The translations under genes and the position numbers were made by a program. Below the pieces are notes generated by a model. It was not told the origin of the DNA. It saw only the letters and a program-made list of their open reading frames with translations, and did no database searches. From assembly GCF_014655715.1 (NCBI RefSeq), contig NZ_BNBM01000012.1, positions 233,847 to 297,846 of the forward strand: a DNA stretch of 64,000 nt. Reading direction: 5' to 3'. This document shows, piece after piece, positions 49,310 to 57,784 of the stretch. The stretch is from Streptomyces lanatus (lineage in GTDB: Bacteria > Actinomycetota > Actinomycetes > Streptomycetales > Streptomycetaceae). The first letter of the stretch is position 1, and every line of letters begins with the position of its first letter.

Positions 49310-50872
49310 ATGGCAAAGCAGCGTCGGGATGAGCTCGCCGCCTACACCTTCGCTCGCAAGCGCACCGTCGCGGCGTTCCTCGCGCCGTCGCCCGGGGGCT
49401 CGGAGGAAGGCGCGCCGCGTCCGGTCCGTACGGTGATGCCCAGCCTGGCGGTGGGCATCGTGCTGGTGATCGGCTTCATCGCGTGGGGCGTGATCAAGCC
49501 CACGGCCCCCAAGGGCTGGGACACGCCGGGCGAGTACATCATCGTGGACAGCGATTCCACGACGCGGTACGTCGTACTCAACGACAAGACGTCGAGCGGC
49601 AAGAAGAACAAGACGCTGCACCCGGTCCTGAACTACGCCTCCGCCAAGCTCCTCCTCGACAAGGGCAAGGGCACCGTCCTCGAGGTCCCCGGCAAGGAGA
49701 TCGACAAGAGCGGTATCCCGCACGGCGCGACCCTCGGCATCCCGTACGCCCCCGACCGGCTGCCCGCCAAGGACGACGCGGAGAAGGCGAAGACCTGGGC
49801 GGTGTGCGAGCGGCCGGTCGAGGGGTCGACGCGCGCGATCGACCGGGCGGTGTTCGTGCTGAACGCCAAGGACGCCGAGACACTCGACAAGGCGGGGAAG
49901 GTGGACCCCCGCGAAGCCCTGTACGTCCGCAACACCACCACCAAGGTGGACTACCTGGTGGACAGTAAGGGCAACAAGTTCCAGCTGGGCACCCCGTCGC
50001 TCGAGCCCACCACGATGGAGAAGCTGCGCGCCGCCGCCATCGGCACCACGGCCGCGGGGTCCGAACCGCAGTTGGTGAGTTCGGAGTGGCTGAGCACCCT
50101 CAACGACGGCGGGGTGATCACCTTCCCGCAGATCGACGGAGCCGGCTCGCCGACCCAGCTCGAGGGGCTCCCCGCCGACACCAAGGTGGCCCGAGTGATC
50201 AAGGCACAGGACGCGCAGATCGCCCAGTACTACGTCGTCCTCCAGGACCGGGTCGCCGCCATCACGCCCTTCGTCGCCAGCTTGCTCAGGGCGGCGTGGG
50301 GCATGGACGAGGACGCCGACATCAAGCTTTCGACGTCGCAGATCATCGATGTGAACGGGGGGCAGGCGCGCCCCTTCTACGAGGACAAGGGCTGGTTCGA
50401 GACCGTCCCGAAGCAGGCCAACTCGCCGGCCTCCGCGACCGCCGAGGCCCGCAACACGTCCTGCAGCGTCTACGACGGCACCATCGGCGAGGGCAACAAG
50501 CCGCAGCTCGGAGCCTGGGCCGGGACGGCGTACCCGAAGCGGATCGTCGCCGACTCGCTGAGCGCCTACGTCTCCTCCGGTTCGGGCCTGCTCTTCACGG
50601 AGGTCACCGGTACGGCGGAAGGCGGCGGCGCGCAGTACCTGCTGACGGACACCGGCCTGCGGTACTCGCTGCCGAAGAGCGACGACAGCGCGGCGAAGGG
50701 CAGCGGCAGCGACGCCTCCAACGGCGGGGCGAGCGAGACCGACAAAGCGCGCACGCGGCTGGGGTACGAGGACGTGTCCAGCCCCGCGATCGTGCCCCAG
50801 ACATGGGCGGCGTTCATCCCGAAGGGACCCACTCTGGACACGGGCAGCGCGTCGCAGGAACAGAGTCAGTGA
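49310..50872 (+). CDS. eccB: Type VII secretion protein EccB
   Basis: 520 residues. Short cytoplasmic start (QRRDELAAYTFARKRTVAAF), one membrane helix (about 43-63, SLAVGIVLVIGFIAWGVI), then a large extracytoplasmic domain of repeated units, as in ESX EccB. The conserved YVVLNDKTS and HPVLNYASAKLLL follow the helix. ATG at 49310 shortly after GGGAGAAACGGGG. Core translocon part; followed by the WXG100 pair after 216 bases. Confidence 0.93.
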   Translation: MAKQRRDELAAYTFARKRTVAAFLAPSPGGSEEGAPRPVRTVMPSLAVGIVLVIGFIAWGVIKPTAPKGWDTPGEYIIVDSDSTTRYVVLNDKTSSGKKNKTLHPVLNYASAKLLLDKGKGTVLEVPGKEIDKSGIPHGATLGIPYAPDRLPAKDDAEKAKTWAVCERPVEGSTRAIDRAVFVLNAKDAETLDKAGKVDPREALYVRNTTTKVDYLVDSKGNKFQLGTPSLEPTTMEKLRAAAIGTTAAGSEPQLVSSEWLSTLNDGGVITFPQIDGAGSPTQLEGLPADTKVARVIKAQDAQIAQYYVVLQDRVAAITPFVASLLRAAWGMDEDADIKLSTSQIIDVNGGQARPFYEDKGWFETVPKQANSPASATAEARNTSCSVYDGTIGEGNKPQLGAWAGTAYPKRIVADSLSAYVSSGSGLLFTEVTGTAEGGGAQYLLTDTGLRYSLPKSDDSAAKGSGSDASNGGASETDKARTRLGYEDVSSPAIVPQTWAAFIPKGPTLDTGSASQEQSQ

Positions 50873-51088
50873 CCGGGTAACCGGCGTACGTGCAGGCGCA
50901 CTTGAGAGTAAGACGGCGTGAGAGTCACAGGATGATCGCCCAAGTGTGTGAGGCGTGTAACTGATTGGCCTTGCCTGTGGCTGAGTGGCAGGCTGACGAT
51001 AGAGTGTTTGCAGCGCTCAAACGTGCGAAGCACCTCCGGGCACCGGAACAGGTTTCCCGGACAACGACGACATGGGGGAAGGTTCAAC

Positions 51089-51400
51089 ATGGCCGGCCAG
51101 TTCCGGGTAACAGAGGACGAACTCACCAAGCTCTCCGGTGACATCAATACCGCGAACGGTCAGCTCCAGGGCGAGATCCGCCGCCTCAATGGAGTGATCG
51201 ACCAGATCGCCGGCGGCTGGAAGGGCCAGGCGGCCCAGTCCTACCGTCAGCTCCAGGACCGCTGGAACGCGGACGCGAAGCGGATGAGCGACATCCTCAA
51301 CGACATCAAGGAAGCCGTGGACTCCACGCGGAGCAACTACTCCGCGTCGGAAGAGCAGCAGAACTCCGAGATCAGCAAGATCATGTCGGACTTCGGCTGA
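51089..51400 (+). CDS. esxB: WXG100 ESX substrate (first of pair)
   Basis: 104 residues, a two-helix hairpin protein. The WXG turn is GGWKGQA (about 46-52), and the C-terminal secretion motif YSASE fits YxxxD/E. ATG at 51089 behind GGGGGAAGG. Expected to form a dimer with the next product and leave through the ESX machine. The esxB/esxA names follow gene order only. A candidate promoter (TTGCCT at 50971, GACGAT at 50995) lies upstream. Confidence 0.9.
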   Translation: MAGQFRVTEDELTKLSGDINTANGQLQGEIRRLNGVIDQIAGGWKGQAAQSYRQLQDRWNADAKRMSDILNDIKEAVDSTRSNYSASEEQQNSEISKIMSDFG

Positions 51401-51516
51401 TCGAGCCGGGTGGGAGCGGGCCGATTCGGGCTGCTTCGCCATGGCTGGTCGAGCTCCAGCCGCTCACCAGCTGATCTCCACTGACTTCCTACAAAACTTC
51501 CTGAAAGGGAACGACG

Positions 51517-51801
51517 ATGTCGATCCTCGTCAATTACGCAACGATCACGAACGCGTCCACGGACGTGAAGTCGACCGCCGGCCGCATCAAGCAGCAGCTG
51601 GACGACCTCGAGGCCGCCGTCAAGCGCGTCGCCCAGTCCTGGGAGGGTGAGGCGCAGGAGGGTTACCAGCGCAAGCAGGCCGAGTGGGACAAGACCGCGG
51701 CCGACCTGCACGCGACCCTGCTGAAGATCTCCACCGCGCTGCAGAACGCGGCCGAGAACTACCAGGCCACTGAGAAGAGCAACTCCACGACCTGGGGCTA
51801 A
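51517..51801 (+). CDS. esxA: WXG100 ESX substrate (second of pair)
   Basis: 94 residues with the WXG turn SWEGEA (about residues 42-47) and a C-terminal YQATE motif of the YxxxD/E type. Good ribosome site GAAAGGGA. Lies 116 bases after its partner and ahead of a strong hairpin that ends the pair. Confidence 0.9.
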   Translation: MSILVNYATITNASTDVKSTAGRIKQQLDDLEAAVKRVAQSWEGEAQEGYQRKQAEWDKTAADLHATLLKISTALQNAAENYQATEKSNSTTWG

Positions 51802-51838
51802 GCCCGTCGGCGACCCGAGGGACATGAGATGAAGGGAT

Positions 51839-51874
51839 TCGGCCCAGCGGACGCCAAGGCGACCGCTGGGCCGA
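51839..51874 (+). terminator. Terminator after the WXG100 pair
   Basis: Perfect 12-bp stem TCGGCCCAGCGG/CCGCTGGGCCGA with a 12-base loop, 38 bases after the second WXG100 gene. It lies between the pair and the mycosin, so an in-frame upstream start for the mycosin at 51829 is unlikely. Confidence 0.75.
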
Positions 51875-52011
51875 CCTCTGCTTCGGGGCCGTACACAACT
51901 TGCGTGGGATGGCGCACAGCAAATCCCGCAAACATTCACACTCACAGCTACACGCGTGACATCTACATGACCCAGCTTCGAAGGAAGCAAGGAAACCCTG
52001 GGGGCCTGAGC

Positions 52012-53346
52012 ATGAGAGGCCTGGACGTGAAGGGCCTGAACGTGAAGGACCGGACAGCCCGTTCGCGCAGCCGCACCGGCCGAGGCCGTGGAACCCGCGC
52101 ACTGCAGCGGGCTTTCGGCGTGCTCGCGGTAACCGGGGTCTGCCTCGCACTGACGCCACCCGCATCGGCGGCGGACACCACATCTCACAAGCCTCCCGCG
52201 GTGGACTTCGGCCTGTCGGCCTCCACGGAATGCGTCTTCGGCGGCGACGTGATCAAGTCCACGCCCTGGTCGCTCCAGCGGATCCTCCTGGATCAGCTGT
52301 GGGCCCAGGCGAAGGGCAAGGACGTCAAGGTCGCGGTGATCGACACGGGCGTGGACAAGTCGAACAAGCAGTTGAGTGGCGCTGTCGTGGGGGGCAAGAC
52401 ATTCGTCGACGGCCCCGCGACCAAGGACATAGAGGGCCACGGCACCCGCGTAGCAGGCATCATCGCGGCCCGCCCGTTGAAGGGCACGGGCTTCGTGGGC
52501 ATAGCGCCGGAAGCCGAAATCCTCTCGTACCGCTACACGGGCGGCGACGAGAAGCAGGGCAACTCCCGGACGATGTCCCAGGCGATCGCCGCGGCCGTCG
52601 CCGACAACGCGGACATCATCAACATCTCGTCGGACACCACGAACAGGGAAGACAACGACGAGCTGCGGGACGCGATCAAGGCGGCCGTGAACTCGGGCGC
52701 CCTCATCATCGCGGCGGCCGGCAACGAGGGGGCGGACGGCAAGCAGGCCAACACCTACCCCGCGTCCTACGACGGCGTCCTGGCGGTGGCTGCATCGGAT
52801 CGCAACGACGAACGCGCCCCCTTCTCGCAGTCGGGCAAGTTCGTGGACGTCGCGGCACCGGGCGTCAGCATGGTGTCCACGGTCCCTATCGACGGCCAGT
52901 GCACGGCAGACGGCACGAGCTTCGCGGCGCCGTACATCGCCGGTGTCGCGGCACTCTTGATGGACAAATACCCGGACTGGGACGCCAACCAGATCGCCAC
53001 CCGCATTGAAGAGACCGCCCAGCGCCCGGGACGCGAGCCCAACCCCTTCATCGGGTGGGGTGTTGTGGACCCGGTCGCCGCATTGTCGGAGGAGTCCACG
53101 CCGGGTGAGTCCCCCGAGCCCGATCCGCCGGTTGCGGCCGGCGCGGGTGGGGTCATCCCCATGGCAGTGACGATGGGGGAGAGCGAGGCGGAGCGGGAAC
53201 GCCGGGTAGCGATCTATGTTCTGGGTACGGGACTTGCGCTCGCTCTTGTGGTTGCGGGGAGTGGGGTGGCTGTGCGGGACTGGCGTAGTCGGCGATCCGG
53301 TGAGCTCGGTCGGGCTCGACGGCCGGTCAGCGGGGCTGGGCGATGA
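52012..53346 (+). CDS. mycP: Mycosin: subtilisin-type ESX serine protease (copy 1)
   Basis: 444 residues from the ATG at 52012. Signal peptide (FGVLAVTGVCLALTPPASAA, ending near residue 54), then an S8 protease domain with Asp111 in AVIDTGVD, His143 in GHGTRVAG, Asn238 in AAGNEG and Ser303 in GTSFAAP. A C-terminal membrane helix (about 395-418) and basic tail anchor it with the protease outside the cell. Mycosins stabilise the ESX complex and cut secreted partners. In-frame ATGs at 51829 and 51967 exist; the first precedes the terminator. Confidence 0.88.
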   Translation: MRGLDVKGLNVKDRTARSRSRTGRGRGTRALQRAFGVLAVTGVCLALTPPASAADTTSHKPPAVDFGLSASTECVFGGDVIKSTPWSLQRILLDQLWAQAKGKDVKVAVIDTGVDKSNKQLSGAVVGGKTFVDGPATKDIEGHGTRVAGIIAARPLKGTGFVGIAPEAEILSYRYTGGDEKQGNSRTMSQAIAAAVADNADIINISSDTTNREDNDELRDAIKAAVNSGALIIAAAGNEGADGKQANTYPASYDGVLAVAASDRNDERAPFSQSGKFVDVAAPGVSMVSTVPIDGQCTADGTSFAAPYIAGVAALLMDKYPDWDANQIATRIEETAQRPGREPNPFIGWGVVDPVAALSEESTPGESPEPDPPVAAGAGGVIPMAVTMGESEAERERRVAIYVLGTGLALALVVAGSGVAVRDWRSRRSGELGRARRPVSGAGR

Positions 53347-53416
53347 CGGCGATGACGTGGCGCGGGCACCGAGTGGGTGCTGACAACTTGAGAAACAGGG
53401 GAGAGGACAACGGGGT

Positions 53417-53749
53417 ATGAGTGACGGCATGCGGGTGGATCTGAGCGCGCTTGATGAGGTCATCAGGCGCCTTTGGACGCTGCTGGACGACATGGATGAG
53501 GCGGGGAAGACATCGAGGTATCGCACGGATATCCCGATGAAGGCGTTTGGTCCCTTCCAGGAGGCGTCTGAACTTTTCGTTGCTTACAAGCAAACGAAAG
53601 ACGACCTCGAAGGCACCATTGCGGCGCTGCACGGACTGATCACTAGGTTCGGCACGAGCACCTCCAAGGTCAAGGACAAGTACACCGAGCAGGAATACGC
53701 GAACAAGCAGCAGATGGGCGGCGGCTCGGGAACTGAATCATTCGAGTAA
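53417..53749 (+). CDS. Small helical WXG-like ESX protein
   Basis: 110 residues, two amphipathic helices (LSALDEVIRRLWTLLDDMDE and a second one to about residue 85). No true WXG, but the size and a C-terminal YTEQE (YxxxD/E) make it a likely ESX substrate or chaperone partner. It lies directly upstream of the WXG-containing 482-residue gene, as in two-gene ESX substrate pairs. Start could also be the ATG five codons on. Confidence 0.68.
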   Translation: MSDGMRVDLSALDEVIRRLWTLLDDMDEAGKTSRYRTDIPMKAFGPFQEASELFVAYKQTKDDLEGTIAALHGLITRFGTSTSKVKDKYTEQEYANKQQMGGGSGTESFE

Positions 53750-53789
53750 GTAGCCCGAACGAGAATCATTGACTGAGGGAGGGTTCGCC

Positions 53790-55238
53790 ATGGCTGATGG
53801 CAACAAGACGCAGAAGCCGCCGGTGCTTGATCAGGGAATGTGCTATTCAGGGCGCCCTGAGACGAAGTCGGATTTCATTGAGTGTTCGCTGGTGCAGCTC
53901 AAGGCGATGCTCGCTGACGCCGATCCGGACACGGTCGAGACCACGGGTAAGCACTGGGGAACGGTCCACGACATCCTCGTCGGCGGTAAGACCGACAGCC
54001 TTGGGATCGCCGGTGCGCTCGACAAGGCGGTCAAGGAGGTCCTGGAGCACTGGGGAGGGGATGCAGCAACGGCCTTTTCGAAGGAGGCCGCCAAGATCTC
54101 GACCAGCATCCGGAATGCGGCTTGGTATGCCGACCTCAACAGATCCCAGATGGCTGACGCGAGTGTGCAGTTGCGGATCGCCAAGAATCTCGTGGATGAC
54201 CTTCAGGAACCCGGCGCTTTGGAAAAGGGCCTTGATAACCTGAGCGAGATTACAACCGACGGATCCAACGCCAACGCGGCGCTTGCGAGACGCGACAAGA
54301 GCGCCGAGCAAATCGCCGACGAATATGAGAGCGATATCGGATCCAGCAGGTATGTGCAACTCAAGGCCGTCGGGGCAATGGAGACCCTCGGGGCCAACTA
54401 TATGCGGGTCACTCGGAACCTGAGGAACAATAAGGTCGAAAAAGGCGAAGATGGCCACATCAAAGACCCGAACCGTGAAGTGGAGTACCCGCCACCTGTC
54501 GTCTCACCCGGTGTAGGTGCGTCCCGTCCAAGCGGTTCGGTATCGGGTAATAAGCCGTGGAGTGCAGGCCAAACCACCAGCATCAAGCCGGCCCCCTCAG
54601 TGCCCCGGGACCCGGGTATCACGGGAGGTGCACAGCTTCCGACGGCTGGGACCAAGGTGGACGGTATCTCCCCCGGCCTGACCGGAAGCGGTCCCAGCAC
54701 CGGAATCGGTGGATCCAGCGGTGGTGGCGGCGGTATCGGCACCGGCGGAGCTCAGGGCCCGGGCATCGTGGCGCCCGGTGGGGCGTCCGGAGTCAGGGGC
54801 GGCACTGCTGGACGCGGTGGTATCGGAATTGCCGGCGGTCGCGGAGGCATGGCTGGCGGCGGCGCGGCTGCGGGCCGCGGTGCCGGAGGTCGATCCGGTA
54901 TGGGCGGTATGGGCGGCGCCGGAGCTGGTGCGGCTGGCCGAGGCGGTGCTGGTGCCGGCGGCCGGGGAGCCCTTGCGAAGGCCCGTGGCGGCGTGGTTGG
55001 CGCAGCAAAGGGAGTTACTGGCAAGGGCGCCGGTGGCGGCGCAGGGCTCCACGGCAGCCGTGGAGGAACCCAGCGCGGTGCTATGGCCGGAGGGGCCGGC
55101 GGTATGGCCGGTCGCAACGGCCGACGGTCTGAAGACGAGAACAGTCGCGGCGACCGTCCCGACTACCTGGTCGAGGACGAAGAAACCTGGATCTCGGAAG
55201 AAGACCGCAACCGCAACGTACCGCGGACCATCGAGTAG
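53790..55238 (+). CDS. WXG-domain, glycine-rich ESX substrate (PPE-like layout)
   Basis: 482 residues from the ATG at 53790, behind GGAGGG. The first ~200 are helical with a WXG-type turn (EHWGGDAATAF), followed by a linker with PPPVVSPGVG and about 170 residues dominated by Gly, Ala and Arg. The tail RPDYLVEDEETWISEED is a compact acidic motif I recognise from streptomycete ESX-locus proteins. No membrane segment. Probably secreted with the preceding small protein. A copy of the gene's 3' part recurs at 63,560. Confidence 0.72.
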   Translation: MADGNKTQKPPVLDQGMCYSGRPETKSDFIECSLVQLKAMLADADPDTVETTGKHWGTVHDILVGGKTDSLGIAGALDKAVKEVLEHWGGDAATAFSKEAAKISTSIRNAAWYADLNRSQMADASVQLRIAKNLVDDLQEPGALEKGLDNLSEITTDGSNANAALARRDKSAEQIADEYESDIGSSRYVQLKAVGAMETLGANYMRVTRNLRNNKVEKGEDGHIKDPNREVEYPPPVVSPGVGASRPSGSVSGNKPWSAGQTTSIKPAPSVPRDPGITGGAQLPTAGTKVDGISPGLTGSGPSTGIGGSSGGGGGIGTGGAQGPGIVAPGGASGVRGGTAGRGGIGIAGGRGGMAGGGAAAGRGAGGRSGMGGMGGAGAGAAGRGGAGAGGRGALAKARGGVVGAAKGVTGKGAGGGAGLHGSRGGTQRGAMAGGAGGMAGRNGRRSEDENSRGDRPDYLVEDEETWISEEDRNRNVPRTIE

Positions 55239-55247
55239 ATAGACGAA

Positions 55248-55276
55248 GCGAGCCGCACGGAGAGCGTGCGGCTCGC
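55248..55276 (+). terminator. Hairpin between the glycine-rich gene and mycosin 2
   Basis: Perfect 12-bp stem GCGAGCCGCACG/CGTGCGGCTCGC with a 5-base loop, 9 bases after the stop. Ends the 53417-55238 transcript. Confidence 0.75.
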
Positions 55277-55326
55277 CCGTATGAAGGCTGGCGGAACCAG
55301 CCGTTGCTGAGTGAGGAGCAAGGAAC

Positions 55327-56667
55327 ATGGGTGCCAAGCGAGTCTGGTCCACGACAGGTGTTGTGGCGTTGACAGGAGCCTTGCTCCTCACTTCAGCACC
55401 GACTGCCTCAGCCGATTACGTTCGGGACCAGCAGTGGGTCCTGGATGCCTACAAGATGGACGCAACTTGGGCGTTGACTCAGGGTGAGGGAGTCACTGTT
55501 GCCGTCGTCGATTCAGGTGTCGACGGCAGTCACCCCGATCTGACTGGTCAAGTCCTCCAAGGGAAAGACTTCACCGGAGGGGGAGATGCTCAGGAGGATG
55601 TGGCCGGACACGGCACGGGCATGGCGAGCTTGATTGCCGGCCATGGCCATGGCGCGGGAAACAACGCGGGCATGGTGGGGCTCGCGCCAAAAGCAAAGAT
55701 TCTTCCGCTGCGCGTTCTTCAGAAAGAGGATGATGATTTCGAGGACGACACGTGGGCCGAGGCTGTGCGATATGCCGTGGACAACGGTGCGAAGGTCATC
55801 AATCTTTCTCTCAGCGGAGGAACAGGCAGTAGGACTGCCACTAGTGGCCGCGAGGCAATCGCGTATGCCCAAGCACACGACGTCGTAGTCGTTGCGGCTG
55901 CGGGTAACGATGGAGGGTTCACCGTTAATGAGCCGGCAGCTCTGCGGGGTGTGGTCTCTGTCGGCGCCGTAGATGACAAGGGAAACCTCTGGGACAAATC
56001 CAATGTTGGGGATGGACTGACCCTCGTTGCTCCAGGCGTTGAGATCGTCTCTGCGAACACCAATCGGTCCGACGGATATAGCTTGGACAGCGGAACTTCG
56101 GACGCCACGGCTTATGTTTCCGCCGCGGCAGCCCTTGTCCGGGCCAAGTACCCTGACCTCACTGCAGGCCAGGTAATCAACCGCCTCATCAAGTCAGCTT
56201 CATTCCTTCATCACAAGGGATTGAAGGCCCCTGATCGCGAATACGGATACGGCGTCATCCGCCCCAACAAGGCCCTCACGATGGACATCCCCAAGGGCTC
56301 CAAGGAAGGCCCCTTGGGGCAACTCCCGTCCAGCACGGAGTCGAAGGCCGGCAGTGCCACCGATGGCAACGAAGACGGCTCAACTCAGGCCAAAGAGCAG
56401 GACTCTTCAAGCCGCCTGCCAATCGCCCTCATCATCGGCGGCATTGCAGCGGTACTCGTGATCGGCGGCATCATCTTCGCCGTGATGCGCAGCCGAGGTA
56501 ACCGCAGCAACGGCGGCCCCGGCTCCGGCGGTGGAACCCCTCCTCACGGCACGGGCTACCAGCAGTACCCCAACACGGCTCCGAACCAGGGGTACCCCGC
56601 GCCTCCCGGACAGTCCCCGCAGCACCAGAACCCCTACGCCCAACAGCCCCCGCACCAGGGCCAGTAG
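55327..56667 (+). CDS. Second mycosin-type subtilisin protease
   Basis: 446 residues. Signal peptide about 1-29 (ALLLTSAPTASA), an S8 domain with Asp62 (AVVDSGVDGSHPD), His95 (GHGTGMAS) and Ser258 (GTSDATAYV), a membrane helix (about 358-380, LIIGGIAAVLVIGGIIFAVM), and a Pro/Gln/Tyr-rich cytoplasmic tail ending NPYAQQPPHQGQ. The catalytic triad is complete. It is diverged from mycosin 1, with more A/T in third positions, and carries the tail that copy 1 lacks. Probably serves the neighbouring accessory WXG proteins. Confidence 0.88.
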   Translation: MGAKRVWSTTGVVALTGALLLTSAPTASADYVRDQQWVLDAYKMDATWALTQGEGVTVAVVDSGVDGSHPDLTGQVLQGKDFTGGGDAQEDVAGHGTGMASLIAGHGHGAGNNAGMVGLAPKAKILPLRVLQKEDDDFEDDTWAEAVRYAVDNGAKVINLSLSGGTGSRTATSGREAIAYAQAHDVVVVAAAGNDGGFTVNEPAALRGVVSVGAVDDKGNLWDKSNVGDGLTLVAPGVEIVSANTNRSDGYSLDSGTSDATAYVSAAAALVRAKYPDLTAGQVINRLIKSASFLHHKGLKAPDREYGYGVIRPNKALTMDIPKGSKEGPLGQLPSSTESKAGSATDGNEDGSTQAKEQDSSSRLPIALIIGGIAAVLVIGGIIFAVMRSRGNRSNGGPGSGGGTPPHGTGYQQYPNTAPNQGYPAPPGQSPQHQNPYAQQPPHQGQ

Positions 56668-57032
56668 GGACAACTCCCTCTCGGAGAGGCTGTGAACCCG
56701 GAACTGCCGGACCTGAGTTCCCAACCGCTGCTGATGAGATGACGTCGCGCACGGAGCCACTTCACTAGCACCCTGCTCGGGATTTGCAGTCGTTGCCCCT
56801 TGGTTACTCCTCGTTGGGTCGGTCATGTCAGGCACGCTTTGTGGCTGACAGTGCTCAATTTGATCGGCACATATGCGGGTCTCTTGGCCATGCTCCGTGG
56901 GTACCGCGATGGCAATCGAGCTCTGAAAAGGTGGGAGGCGGGGACTCATGCCACGACTCTGCTGCGCTGTCTCGTCGTACCCGCGATTCTGCAGTGACAT
57001 AGAAACCGAAAAATGAGAAGGGAGCCTGCTAA
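56668..57032. other. Gene-free stretch between mycosin 2 and its orphan tail
   Basis: 365 bases with no supported gene. A 65-codon frame (56800-56997) has hydrophobic residues but only a TTG start and no ribosome site. It may be decayed coding sequence left by the duplication that made the next gene. Confidence 0.5.
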
Positions 57033-57299
57033 GTGGGCTTTGTTGTCGCTGTGGTGGGCATTGTCGGCCTTGGTGCGGTAATCGGCGCTGTTGTTGTATT
57101 CGCTGTAGTACGCAGCCGCCGCAACTTCGGCACCGGCCCGATTAGCTCTGGCGTCGGAGCTCATCCCCAGAACATGGGTTACCTGCCTCAGCAGCCGTAT
57201 CTGGAAACTCCGAATCAGGGCTACACCACGCTTCCAGGAAACCCTCCACAGCACCCCAACCCCTACGCGCAACAGCCGCCTCCATACCAAGGGCAGTAA
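57033..57299 (+). CDS. Orphan membrane anchor and tail, copied from mycosin 2
   Basis: 88 residues: a membrane helix (about 3-26, VVAVVGIVGLGAVIGAVVVF), then VRSRRN and a Pro/Gln/Tyr tail ending HPNPYAQQPPPYQGQ. This parallels the end of mycosin 2 (AVMRSRGN, then HQNPYAQQPPHQGQ) but has no protease domain. GTG start with GAAGGGAG eight bases upstream, so it seems a real gene, not just debris. It could compete for, or dock to, whatever the mycosin tail binds (inference). Confidence 0.65.
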   Translation: MGFVVAVVGIVGLGAVIGAVVVFAVVRSRRNFGTGPISSGVGAHPQNMGYLPQQPYLETPNQGYTTLPGNPPQHPNPYAQQPPPYQGQ

Positions 57300-57448
57300 G
57301 AGTTCGCCACATCCGTGAGGCGGGCACGTGGATGAGAGGCGAGAGTAGATGAGCGGGTGAATGGTTCCGAGTTCCTCGAGATGGTCACCGTAGTAATAGG
57401 CATCTCACGCCACCGATTTTGAGGAGTCGTTAATGAAGGGGGAAATAA

Positions 57449-57784
57449 ATGACTGACGATGAGGCGTACTACGCGGACGGGGCAGGCAGAGGTCTCGCCA
57501 AGAAGTTTGAGCTCCAGGCATACGATCTGCGCGCCTATCTGAAGAAGTTCGAGAACGAGACCGGCGAAGAGGCAATCTCTGACGGTTTTGGGCTTCTCAC
57601 GGAATCAGATGAGGTCAGAAACGCCTACGTCGAATACTCAACGACCGCAGCTTCTGCGATGAAGGCAGTTCACGAACATCTGGATGCCATCGCTGACGCC
57701 CTGAGGAAGGTCAACAAAAACACCGAAGTGAATGATGACGAGACTGCTGTCCTCTTCGGTAAGGGCTCCGGGGGTGGCAAGTGA
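57449..57784 (+). CDS. Small helical ESX-associated protein
   Basis: 111 residues, two long helices (LAKKFELQAYDLRAYLKKFE and SAMKAVHEHLDAIADALRKV), acidic, ending GKGSGGGK. No WXG. ATG behind AAGGGGGAA. The stop overlaps the next start (GTGA), which ties it to the WXG fusion protein downstream as a likely chaperone or dimer partner. Confidence 0.65.
   Translation: MTDDEAYYADGAGRGLAKKFELQAYDLRAYLKKFENETGEEAISDGFGLLTESDEVRNAYVEYSTTAASAMKAVHEHLDAIADALRKVNKNTEVNDDETAVLFGKGSGGGK

Noticed and set aside
51829..52011. Longer N-terminus for mycosin 1
   Set aside because: The first in-frame ATG has a ribosome site but lies before a 12-bp terminator hairpin and would push the signal peptide about 90 residues inwards.
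56800..56997. 65-codon hydrophobic frame between mycosin 2 and the orphan tail
   Set aside because: TTG start, no ribosome site, no similarity recognised.
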